A DNA stretch of 64,000 bases, taken from the NCBI RefSeq assembly GCF_905171765.1, contig NC_053395.1:184034156-184098155 (forward strand). The letters run 5' to 3'. The stretch's first letter is position 1. Each line of letters begins with the position of its first letter. Shown here piece by piece: positions 11,077-22,000 of the stretch. The position numbers and the translations under genes are program-made. Origin of the DNA: Bufo bufo (lineage: Eukaryota > Chordata > Amphibia > Anura > Bufonidae). Under the pieces are notes generated by a model. The model had not been told where the DNA came from and searched no databases. It saw only the letters and a program-made list of their open reading frames with translations.

Positions 11077-12131
11077 GTAAGAGGGGGGAGGGCAGCAGCT
11101 GCAGGTCCGGTGCAGTGTTCATGTGGTCCCTGCACAGGGAAAGTGCGTCACACTCAGACGGTTATATGTGTGATCTGCACTGTGTGTACATGGTCGCAGT
11201 GCTGTTGCTGCAGTCCATAGGAATACACTGACGTGGGAATTTACAGGGTTTGGAAAAAAACACAATTTATTGGAAAAAAAAACAAAATTTATTGGGAAAA
11301 AACCTAAGCTATGGCACGCAGCCGTGAACCCTTTACCTAGACCCTTTGAAGTGCAAAATTGTTAGTGTACGTTCACACTTGGGGCAGAGGATTCCGGCAG
11401 GCAGATCTGGACGCAGACTGATGCGGTTGTCATCTGGAAAAACGGATCCAGTATTTATTTTATCCACAGATTTAATGGTATGTGCGGACTGGGAGAACGG
11501 ATCCGTTTTGCTGGAACACTTGGGGCTGGATCCGGCATTAATGCATTTCAATGGAAATTAATGCTGGATTCGGCAAGTGTTCCGGATTTTTGGCCGTAGA
11601 GAAAACTGCAGCGTGCTGCCATATCTTCTCAGGCCAAAAAACGTTAGGGTACTTTCACACTAGCATTTTTTCTTTTCTGGCATTGAGTTCTGTCCTAGGG
11701 GCTCAATACCGGAAAAGAACTGATCAGTTTTATCCCCATGTATTCTGAATGGAGAGTACAGTAATCCGTTCAGGATGTCTTCAGTTCAGTCACTTTTACG
11801 TTTTTTGGCCGGAGAAAATACACCTGTGCAGTGACTTCCACCCCTGAATCTCAAAAAAGCTGTACCGTAGCTGTCCCCTAAAGGGGTTGGACATCTCTTG
11901 TGTTTTTTTTATTTTTTAAGCACCCCCCTTCTTGCCAGACCTGTACCCCCTTCACTCTCCGACCTCAGCTGCCTATCTTGGGCACCACACTGTCAACGTT
12001 CACTTTGATGCCGCTGTAGTGGTGACCTGCCCCCCTGCATCACATGATCAACTGACATGAGGCATGGAGAGCAGGTCACTGCTGCAGCCGGGTATTGGCT
12101 GAAGCAGCGTCAGAGTGGATATTTACTCAGG
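11077..12131. other. Intron 1, left part: diverged MITE pieces
   Basis: From 11368 to about 11760 there are fragments of the CTTTCACAC MITE family (gtacgttcacacttggggcagagg, then gtactttcacactagc and gggctcaataccgg). The rest is unassigned. Confidence 0.45.
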
Positions 12132-12133
12132 TA

Positions 12134-13734
12134 CAGTTGCAAGAAAAAGTATGTGAACCCTTTGGAATTATTTGGATTTCTGCACAAATTGGTCATAAAA
12201 TGTGATCTGATCTTCATCTAAGTCACAATAGACAATCACAGTCTGCTTAAACTAATAACACACAAATAATTAAATGTTACCATGTTTTTATTGAACACAC
12301 CATGTAAACATTCACAGTGCAGGTGGAAAAAGTATGTGAACCCTTGGATTTAATAACTGGTTGAACCTCCTTTGGCAGTAATAACTTCACCCAAACGTTT
12401 CCTGTAGTTGCAGATCAGACGTGCACAACGGTCAGGAGTAATTCTTGATCATTCCTCTTTACAGAACTGTTTCAGTTCAGCAATATTCTTGGGATGTCTG
12501 GTGTGATGTCGCTTTCTTGAGGTCATGCCACAGCATCTCAATCGGGTTGAGGTCAGGACTCTGACTGGGCCACTCCAGAAGGCGTATTTTCTTCTGTTTA
12601 AGCCATTCTGTTGTTGATTTACTTCTATGCTTTGGGTCGTTGTCCTGTTGCAACACCCATCTTCTGTTGAGCTTCAGCTGGTGGACAGATGGCCTTAAGT
12701 TCTCCTCCAAAATGTCTTGATAAACTTGGGAATTAATTTTTCCTTCGATGATAGCAATCCGTCCAGGCCCTGACGCAGCCCCAAACCATGATGCCCCCAC
12801 CACCATACTTCACAGTTGGGATGAGGTTTTGATGTTGGTGTGCTGTGCCTCTTTTTCTCCACACATAGTTCTTCCAAACAACTCAACTTTGGTTTCATCT
12901 GTCCACAGAATATTTTGCCAGTACTGCTGTGGAACATCCAGGTGCTCTTGTGCAAACTGTAAACGCGCAGCAATGTTTTTTTTTGGACAGCAGTGGCTTC
13001 CTCTGTGGTATCCTCCCATGAAATCCATTCTTGTTTAGTGTTTTACGTATCGTAGATTCGCTAACAGGTATGTTAGCATATGCCAGAGACTTTTGTAAGT
13101 CTTTAGCTGACACTCTAGGATTCTTCTTCACCTCAATGATCAGTCTGCGCTGTGCTCTTGCAGTCATCTTTACAGGACGGCCACTCCTAGGGAGAGTAGC
13201 AGCAGCGCTGAACTTTCTCCATTTATAGACATTTGTCTTACCGTGGACTGATGAACAGCAAGGCTTTTGGAGATACTTTTATAACCCTTTCCAGCTTTAT
13301 GCAAGTCAACAATTCTTAATCGTAGGTCTTCTGAGAGCTCTTTTGTGCGAGGCATCATTCACATCAGGCAATGCTTCTTGTGAAAAGCAAACCCAGAACT
13401 GGTGTGTGTTTTTTATAGGGCAGGGCAGCTGTAACCAACACCTCCAATCTCATCTCATTGATTGGACTCCAGTTGGCTGACACCTCACTCCAATTAGCTC
13501 TTGGAGATGTCATTAGTCTAGGGGTTCACATACTTTTTCCACCTGCACTGTGAATGTTTACATGGTGTGTTCAATAAAAACATGGTAACATTTAATTCTT
13601 TGTGTGTTATTAGTTTAAGCAGACTGTGATTGTCTATTGTTGTGACTTAGATGAAGATCAGATCATATTTTATGACCAATTTGTGCAGAAATCTATATCA
13701 TTCCAAAGGGTTCACATACTTTATCTTGCAACTG
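12134..13734 (-). mobile_element. Tc1-like DNA transposon (TIR CAGTTGCAAGAAAAAGTATG)
   Basis: Inverted ends CAGTTGCAAG...CTTGCAACTG are flanked by TA on both sides (12132-12133 and 13735-13736). Each end carries a longer repeat region with taagtttaagcagactgtgattgtc. The minus strand encodes a decayed Tc1 transposase. The element lies in intron 1 of GPR155. Confidence 0.92.
12480..13358 (-). pseudogene. Decayed Tc1 transposase
   Basis: Read on the minus strand in several frames, this is a Tc1-family DDE transposase. Its parts are an N-terminal helix-turn-helix ([16 protein letters not shown]), a second HTH (VSESTIRKTLNKNGFHG), and the catalytic blocks [11 protein letters not shown] (first Asp), QQDNDPKH (second Asp) and [14 protein letters not shown] (acidic third residue Glu). 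At least three frameshifts, including one in a T-run near 12976-12984, make it inactive. Family length is about 340 residues, so little is missing apart from the frame breaks. Confidence 0.88.
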
Positions 13735-13786
13735 TAAGTATGCTTCTCTTTGTAGCTCTAGCCAGGAGGAGGGAGTTGTCACCACC

Positions 13787-13788
<2 letters not shown>

Positions 13789-13823
<35 letters not shown>
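13789..13823. repeat. Poly(A) run
   Basis: About 35 consecutive A residues in intron 1, possibly the tail of an old retroposed sequence; no body was recognised. Confidence 0.7.
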
Positions 13824-13826
<3 letters not shown>

Positions 13827-13887
13827 TCATCATATTATATAATATTATCATGCATTATAATATCTATTGTGGAATAAAGTACACAGT

Positions 13888-14201
13888 AAGGGTCCATTCA
13901 CACGTCCGCAAAATGGGTCCGGATCTTTGCGGAACGGATCTGGACTCATTCATTTTCAATAGGGCTGCAAAAGATGCGGACCGCACACAGTGTGCTGTCT
14001 GCATCCGCACTTCCGTTCTGCATCAGAATAGAACATCTCCTATTCTTGTCCGCAGACACGGACAAGAAAAGGCATTTCTATTTAAAGTGCCAGCCATGTG
14101 CGGTCCGCAAAATGCGGAAACGCACATGGCCAGTGTTTGTGTTTGGCGGATCCGAAATTAGCGGACCGCAAAACACTTGCGGACGTGTGAATGGACCCTT
14201 A
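13888..14201. repeat. Fold-back MITE, CATTCACACGTCCG family
   Basis: Ends aagggtccattcacacgtccg and cggacgtgtgaatggaccctt, with internal ggaccgcacacagtgtgctgtctgc and tccgcaa/ttgcgga pairs. Confidence 0.8.
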
Positions 14202-14213
14202 AACATATCAGTT

Positions 14214-14525
14214 AGGGCTCATGCACACGACTGTATGTATTTTGCGGTCCACAAAAAATCTGGATGATGTCCGTGGGCATTCCGTTATTTTACAGAACAG
14301 CTGGCCCTTCATAGAACAGTCCTATCCTTGTCCGTAATGCGGAGAATAATAGGACATGTTCTATTTTTTTTTTTGCGGAATGGAAATAAACGGAATGCAC
14401 ACGGAGTAACTTGCGTTTTTTGGGTTTTTTTGCGGACCCATTGAAGTGAATGGTTTCACATCCGTTCCGCAAAAAAAAAACGGAATAGACATGGAAAGAA
14501 AATATGTTTGTGTGCATGAGGCCTT
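14214..14525. repeat. Fold-back MITE, CATGCACACG variant
   Basis: Ends agggctcatgcacacgac and gtgtgcatgaggcctt, with internal ttttgcggtccac and its inverse. It sits 13 bases after the preceding MITE. Confidence 0.78.
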
Positions 14526-14943
14526 AGAGGGAGGATAGGGACTCCTCGTGGTTGGGGTACCTCTGGGTCGGTGTTTCAGTTCATTACCTGCATTTGAAGT
14601 ATATGATATTGTTTCCCTTTAGATGTTCCTTCTTTATTTATTTTGTGGGTCTTTTTGTACATGCCAGGTCTTGTGTCTCTAGATCGTTATGTTGTATGTT
14701 GAGGGATGATATCTTGACTACAACCCTTATCATCTTCCTGCAGAGCGCTCCTGTTTCCATTGGCAGCATGTTCTTTTGGCAGGAGACCATCGGAGTGCTG
14801 TGTGTTTGTCTTCTCATTATCACACGAGAATAGCAGATTTACTTGCTCAGCGCAAGTTATCACACTTATATGGCTCTGTTCACATCAGCAGCGTTATTTT
14901 TTCCCATGAAAACAACAGATGCCACCGTGGAATCCGGTAGATC

Positions 14944-15079
14944 GGGGATGCCCAACCTGCGGCCCTCCGGCTGTTGCAAAACTACAACTTCCAGCATGCT
15001 TGGACAGCCTACAGCTATTAGGGCATGCAGGGAGTTGTAGTTTTGCAAAAGCTTCAGGGCCGCAGGTTGAGCATTCCTA
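14944..15079. mobile_element. Small hAT-like palindromic MITE (GGCCCTCCAG family)
   Basis: ggggatgcccaacctgcggccctccgg at the left is mirrored by agggccgcaggttgagcattcct at the right, with aaaactacaacttccagcatgc arms between. Confidence 0.78.
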
Positions 15080-15472
15080 CAGTTTTAGGTCAGTGGGCGG
15101 CTGCTGCCATTGTCTGTCATGCAGCGGATCCAGCACTGCATATGATGCTGTGCCTTACAGGTATCTTATCCTTTAATTTAAAGGGGTTGTCCCATTATGG
15201 TATCCCCTGTTCACGAGCATGCATGTCCGCTTCTCTATTAAGCTCTATGGGACTGCCAGAGATAGTTCTGCGCTTGCCCTCTGCTATCTGCAGCAGCCCC
15301 ATTGCCGATGTGTGGGGCGACGGACATGCATGACCAGGCTGTAACCTGGCAGATGACGATATCAGAGGTCTGCAGCCTAAACGGCTAAGCTTGTGTAAGC
15401 ACACGAGGATCTAAAAGCAATGCAAAATTTTAATTTAATATATATATTTTTTGGACTGTCTGTCTCTGTTAG
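15080..15472. other. End of intron 1
   Basis: Contains an AAAGGGG-type MITE piece starting about 15180 (aaggggttgtcccattatgg). It ends with the polypyrimidine tract and acceptor ctgtctctgttag at 15460-15472. Confidence 0.5.
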
Positions 15473-16002
15473 GTCACCATGAATCTCCACAGAAAAATCG
15501 GCAAAGAGCTGAAACTTGCGTAGAGTCGAACATCTAGAGAGGAAGAACATGGACAGCACCTCTGAGCTGCCGTTGATGACGCTGTCTGCTGGGGGCAATA
15601 TGACGGAGTCCCTTGGTGACCTAACAAACACCACAAACGGCAGCCCCCCCATGTCGATAAACAGACTGTTCCCAGCTCTGTTGGAATGTTTTGGCATCAT
15701 CATGTGCGGCTACATCGCGGGTAGAGCCAACGTGATAACCGCCACTCAGGCGAAAGGCCTCGGCAACTATGCTTCCCGATTTGCATTGCCCGCACTTTTG
15801 TTCAAGAACATGGTTGTGCTGGATTTATCCGACGTCAACTGGTCGTTTCTGTACAGCATAGTCATCGCCAAGGCCTCCGTCTTCATCTTCGTCTGCGTGT
15901 TGACTTTGTTGGTGGCAAACCCTCAGAGTCGTTTTAGCAAAGCTGGACTCTACCCTATATTTGCAACGCAAAGCAATGACTTTGCCCTTGGCTACCCCAT
16001 AG
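15473..16002 (+). CDS. GPR155: GPR155 exon 2 (first coding exon)
   Basis: Acceptor ctgttag|GTCACC; 76 untranslated bases, then ATG at 15549. It encodes residues 1-151 plus one base: the N-glycosylated tail and the first transporter helices, including [19 protein letters not shown] and [20 protein letters not shown], hallmarks of the PIN-like domain. Donor CCCATAG|GTGAGC, phase 1. Confidence 0.95.
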
Positions 16003-19000
16003 GTGAGCTATCTTGTCACCTTTGATTGACCCGAGTTGGAACCCAGAAATGAGGAAACCCAAAATGTAATGTAGGTGGTCCTGTTTTAAGAGCCAGGTTT
16101 AAGATTGCATTCAGACAACAGTGGAAAAACTGCCAGTTTTTAAAAGGGTTGTCTGGGTTCAGAGCTGAACCCGGACATAGCCACATTTTCACCCAGGCAA
16201 CCCCACTAATATGAGCATCGCAGCATTTTATGGAGTTCCAGTGATGTACCGGGCTCTCCATAAGAACTACCAGGTGGAGGCTTCTGCCCAGCAGTGAGCC
16301 CGGTGATGTCTAATGGACTGGCTTTAGCTCTACCCTACCCTGTAAAATGGCTAGGACAGCGCTATAGTCCGCCCATCAGAGCCGGTAATGTCACCGAATA
16401 CACTGCTGGGTGGAAGCCTCCACCAGCAAAAGCCTTTGCCCTGCGCAATTCATCGCAGGGCAAATGAGAGCATCTGAGCATAACGGGGCTGCCTGGGTGA
16501 CATTCTGGATATGTCCGGGTTCAGCTCTGAACCTGGACAACCCCTTTTAACGGATGTTTTTTTTTTCCCCCACTGATGCCTTTTTGAGAAACGGATGTTA
16601 AAAACGTTCCCCCTTCAATCGTATGGGGGCTGTCGGTCCATGACAACAGACAAGATAGAATATGTTCTATTTTATGTCTGTTTTTCACTGGCCGTCAAAA
16701 AAAACTGCCGTGTGAATAACCCCTTAGATTACCATTGCTCTTAAAACGGAGGTGTGATGGCCATAAAAAAAAAACATCCGTCACCCTTCTGCCTGGAAGA
16801 GGCACCTGATGGGTGGAGGGCACACAGGAGTTCTCAATAAACTTTACTCTGTCCACGCAAACTTTAGGCACAAGTTAAGGCCTCATTCACATTTCCGTTT
16901 TTTCACTGATCTCTGCTGGCCGCAATTTCCAGTGTTTATATTAAAAGTGACTATAACCCCCCTCATCCTTAAGAATACACCCATGTGCTGCAGTACCCAG
17001 GAACTTCAGGTGTAGACAGCCCAGGAATCCCAGGGAATAGCAGTGCTGGCCCGGAGGGACGGTAACACTCCCTCCCTCCTTCTTCCTCTTATCTTACAGA
17101 AGCGGCGAGCAAGTGACTGAGCTGATTGGTGGAGCCAATCCACCATCAGCTGAACGTGCAGAGGAGAGGGAAGACTGCTCTGCCTTGGAGCGGGATCCTG
17201 GCTGCAGAGGACAAGACATGTAGGCCGGCGGCATGCAGCTTCAATGGCTGCTGCCTGCTCCACACATCTAGAGCAGGCATCCTCAAACTGCGGCCCTCCA
17301 GCTGTTGTAAAACTACAACTCCCACAATGCCCTGCTGTAGGCTGATACCTGTAGGCTGTTCGGGCATGCTGGGAGTTGTAGTTTTGCAACAGCTGGAGGG
17401 CCGCAGTTTGAGGGAGCCGTCTCACTGCGCTCCTAGATATCCGCTAGCAATGTGTCCGCCAGCCATGTTTCTGGGCAGGTTCGCTTTATAAGACCCAATA
17501 GGCAATTTACGGATTGCACATTCCCTTTGAGGGTATGACCGGACGTGCCTGACAAATGAACACTGAATAAACGGTCTGGTTCCGACAGTACCTGCCACGT
17601 TCCAGCCACAGAAAGGCAGTGCTGTGTGGCCGTAGCCTAAAGGTCCGTCATCACTTCTGCATGCGTTACTTTGGTATGCTTCCTGTATTCTGACTTGTGT
17701 TTCTTCTTACTGTTTTCTAGTTGACGCCCTGTACCACTCCCAGTATCCCAAATACCTCCAGTACATATACCTGGTGGCACCTGTATCCCTCATGATGCTA
17801 AACCCTTTGGGGTTTGTTTTCTGCGAGATCCAGAAATGGAGAGACAATCCAAACCCTTCACAAAGCAAAATGAAGATTCTGGGATTTGCCCTCCTCCGTG
17901 TCTTCCAGAACCCTATAGTATTTATGGTATTTATAGGCATCGCCTTTAACTTTGCACTTGGTCAGAAGATTCCTGTCTACTTGGAGAATTTTCTGGACGG
18001 CCTGGCCAGTTCCTTTTCTGGCTCAGCTTTATTTTATCTGGGCCTTACCATGGTTGGTCAGACCAGCAAGATGAAGAAATCGTCTTTTGTTGCCTTGCTG
18101 CTACTTATCACTGCAAAGCTGTAAGTGTGATTTACGATGTGGGCTTATTGGGTGCGGGAGGTGACAGGCCGGCGGTTTATTACTGTATTCTAAAACGTTT
18201 TATGCGTTCTACCAGGTGATAAGCCGCATTACTGGAAGTCTTGCACTTTCTGCTGACTCTGCCCATTTTTTTCTTCTTTGCATGCCCATTACAGAAGAGT
18301 TTAATCACTCGATTGTTTCATGCTTCTTAGTGTATGACCACAAGGCGTGGTCGTGCCATGGTAGTGTCTTGGCTGCGGTGCTCTCAACTACCGCGGAGCC
18401 ATACAAGCTGCAGTGAGCTCCAATTATCTAATTAGGACTGCGCTGTTTAGTCGGTCTGCATTGTTAATGCCGCAATACCACACGGTTATTAACAACGCAG
18501 ACCGACTAACCAGTGCGGTTGTAATTAATTGGAGCCCACTATGGCCTTGCGGTACTGGACAGGCGCCTAAATTCCTGCAGACGCAACCCTATTCTGCTGT
18601 ATAAGACGGCTTTCCTTTGCAGAACATATAACACTAGCTATACTCTTCAAACGAATGTCAGCTGGACCCACAGTGTTTAGCTGGATCTGTTGACCATCTA
18701 ATGTGTATGGCGGTGTCCAGTTCAGTGGCAGAGATCAGGGGAAAGACGCTACAGGCATATTGGATTTCAACATGTCCAATCCTATGTTCCCAAGGACGAT
18801 AAGATACCGCCAGAGATGTCGTAAGCAGTTTATTCCCCACTCCGTATTGAAAACGAGTGCCTGTGGAGCTGAGCTGAGTGTGCCTGTGGAGCTGAGCTGA
18901 GTGTGCCTGTGGAGCTGAGCTGAGTGTGCCTGTGGAGCTGAGCTGAGTGTGCATGTGCCGCTGAGCTGAGTGTGCATGTGCCGCTGAGCTGAGTGTGCAT

Positions 19001-22000
19001 GTGCCGCTGAGCTGAGTGTGCATGTGCCGCTGAGCTGAGTGTGCCTGTGTACAGGAGGTGGGTAATAGCTGCTGGCCAAACAAGTGCTCAGCTGACAGCT
19101 ATCCAGGATGTATGATGTTAGTGCTTGGGATGCAGTTGCTTTGGAGGTGAAATCTTTACTTTCTCTTGAATGCATTGGGGGACACAGCACCATGGGTATA
19201 TGCCCAGCTGCCACTAGGAGGCTGACACAAAGTAAAACGTGTTGGCTCCTTCTATATAGGCTATACCCACTGCAGATGCAGGAGCAAACCAGTTTTTTTC
19301 TAGTGTCTGTAGGAGGCAGACACGACCTGCTATTTTGTTATTTTCTTTTTTCTTTCTTTTCCTTCTTTATGCAGGTTTTTCTCCTGCTGCAGGTGGGTGC
19401 TCCATTGTGGGCTGCCACTTTAGTTGCACCCCCTGTGGGTGCGTACTTTGGTACCGCTGGTCACCCAGTCCCCATTACTGCCGCCTCAGTGGCTTGCCAG
19501 CATTCCCACGGGCCCCGTGTTGAGTCTGCTGATGGGGTGACCCTGCTGCGCCTGAAGACGTCAGAGGGTAAGTACAGCTCTTTCCCCTCTCCCCCCTCTG
19601 GGCCACTGATCCCTTCTACCTTGGCCAGGGCATCTGTTCATGGGGGTCCTGGGACTCTTCCATTCAGGGACGCATATGCTGGACATATGGGTCTGCAATC
19701 CTGCCTCCCGGTCGGTTCCCCTTTTTTTCTGATGGTCTCCTGGGGTGCCGCTTCCTCGCTGGGGTCTGCATCTTTAGCCCTTCTGTTTCTGTGCGCGGTG
19801 GCCGGGGCTCCGGTCCGGTCGCTGGGGATCCGGTCCGGCCGCTTTAACTAATTTAGTCCCCGGCTTTTCAGCCTGCTAGGCCGCGACCTAGCTCCGCTCC
19901 CTTTTTTCTTCCCGGGCTTCGGCCCGACGACTCCTCTCACTGGGAGGGACCTCCTGCTTGGCTTCTATCACGGCTAGGCGCAGTCTTTTCCTCTGGAGGG
20001 GCGGTTTCTTCTGCTGCTGAGAAGAGGGAGAAGAGGCTCCATCTTGCAGCTCAGGTCCTGATCGTCATTCAGAGTTTTCCAGTTCTCCCTTCGCTGCTTC
20101 TGTGCATCGTGGGGCACAGCACCTGGGGGCCTGGTAGGATAGCCTCTCTGTAGTTGGTCTCTTTTTGCCATCATGTCCTCTGCTAGTACGGACCTTTTAA
20201 AGCCCGGGTGCCTATTGGGGTGGCTATTTTTTATGCTTGCTCTAAGTGCTGTAAGGCTTTTCCTTCCCCGCAACCTAACTCGCTCTGTGCGCAGTGCGCT
20301 GCTCCCATGCCCCCTACTGATGCCCTGGCCCCCCCTGCGGTGGCGTTTCCCTCCTGATTGGGCCGCCTCACTCTCCCAGGCCATAGGCGACCTTGCCAGC
20401 CTGTCCCGGTCCATGGTTCAGTCGCTGGACCGCTTGCCTGCTCAAATTGCGGCAGTCTAAGCCCCTCGCAGGGACCATGTTGCTGAAGGGGCTCGCCCCC
20501 GCTCTGACACCAGGCCCTGTAAAAGACCGCGAGTGATCTCAGCCGCGTTCCGCTCATCCTCAGCGTCCTCTGGTCACTCCCTGGACAAGTCTGAAGCCAG
20601 GCGAAGTCTCGTCTTCTGCCGCTTCTGGGGACACCTCTGACTCCGATTCTGTATCAGAGCAGAGTTCTACTTTATCTGTGGCCATGCAGGACCTCATTAA
20701 GGCGGTTAGAGACGCTCTCCATGTGCACGAGGGTACTCCCTCCTCTTCTCAGGATTGTGTCCTTCCGCCATTCCAAGCGTTCCGGGTTGTTGTTTTTTTT
20801 TCTAACCACCCGGACCTCAACGCACTCCTGGCCAAGGAGTGGCGTCAGCCTGATAGGCGCCTGCAGATCTCTAAGGGTTCGGACGCTCTGTTTCCTTTCA
20901 GTGCAGAGTACGTGAACCTCTGGTCAGTCCCACCTCTGGTTGATCCTCAGGTGGCCCGTTTGGCCAAGGCCACCACCCTTCCCTTGGCTGATGCAGCTTC
21001 CTTGTCGGATCCCGCTGACAAGAAGATTGATTCCTTGGCTAAGGCCGTTTTTGTAGCGCATGCTCCGCTGTTCAGCCTGCTTTTGCCGCCTCCTGGGTCG
21101 CCAAAGCCTGCGTGGTCTGGGCCAAGCAGCTCATCCGTTCGCTGCCGGATTCTGCTCCAGATGAGGTTTCCATTCTTGCCTCTCAGCTTCTCCAGGCTTC
21201 CCAATACCTATGTGATGTCTCCCTGAAATCCGCTCGCCGGTCTAGCAGGGTGGCTGCTAACTCTGTGGCAATCCGCCGTACAGTCTGGCTCCGTTCATGG
21301 GCGGCAGATGCGGCTTCCAAAAAAGCGCTGATCTCTCTCCCTTTTCAGGGTGAAAAGCTCTTTGGGAAACGCCTGGTGGAGCTTATTTCAGAGGCCATGG
21401 GAGGAAAAACCTCCCCCAGAACCGCCCTCCCTTGGCGGCTTCGAGGTCCAAAAATTTTCGCTCCTTTCGGGACTCTTCCTCCCGCTCAGACAAAAAGTCG
21501 GGGGGGCCTTCCTTCAAGGCCAGGCCTGCCTGGCATTCTTGCCCCAAGCCTTCAAAGCCCCAGTCTGCAAAAACCTCTTCTGCATGACTGCGTGATTCTG
21601 GTGGTTCCGGACTGGCCTCGCCGAGCATGGTACGTGGATCTTCTGTTCCTTCTCGCAGACGCGCCGTGGCGTCTCCCTCTACGTCTCAACCTCCTTTCCC
21701 AAGGTCCGCTACTCCACCCGAGTTTACATCAGCTGCATTTAACGGCATGGCTGTTGAGGCCTTGGTACTGAGGTTCCGCGGTCTCTCGGAGTCTGTTATC
21801 CAGACTATGCTCCACGCACGCAAGCCCCAGTCTTCCAGAATTTATCATCGTACCTGGAAGACTTATTTTTCCTGGTGTTAGGCTGCTCAGTTTCACCCTC
21901 TCTACCTTTCTATTTCCAGAGTCTTGTCTTTCCTCCAGGGGGGCTTTGACAAGGGCCTTCGGCTGGCCTCTCTCAAGGGTCAGATTTCGGCCCTATCTGT

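Larger units (their letters stand above)
11023..15523 (+). promoter_or_regulatory. Upstream ORF across the exon 1-exon 2 junction
   Basis: ATG at 11023 has a good start context (G at -3, G at +4). It reads 18 codons to the donor at 11076. Joined to exon 2 at 15473 it continues in frame for 16 codons, through a second ATG at 15479, to TAG at 15521-15523. The resulting 34-residue peptide ends 25 bases before the GPR155 start. It may reduce translation of the main frame. It depends on the inferred splice. Confidence 0.45.

Noticed and set aside
16003..16025. Extension of GPR155 exon 2 to the next stop
   Set aside because: A good donor at 16003 joins in phase to conserved sequence in exon 3; the extension is intronic.
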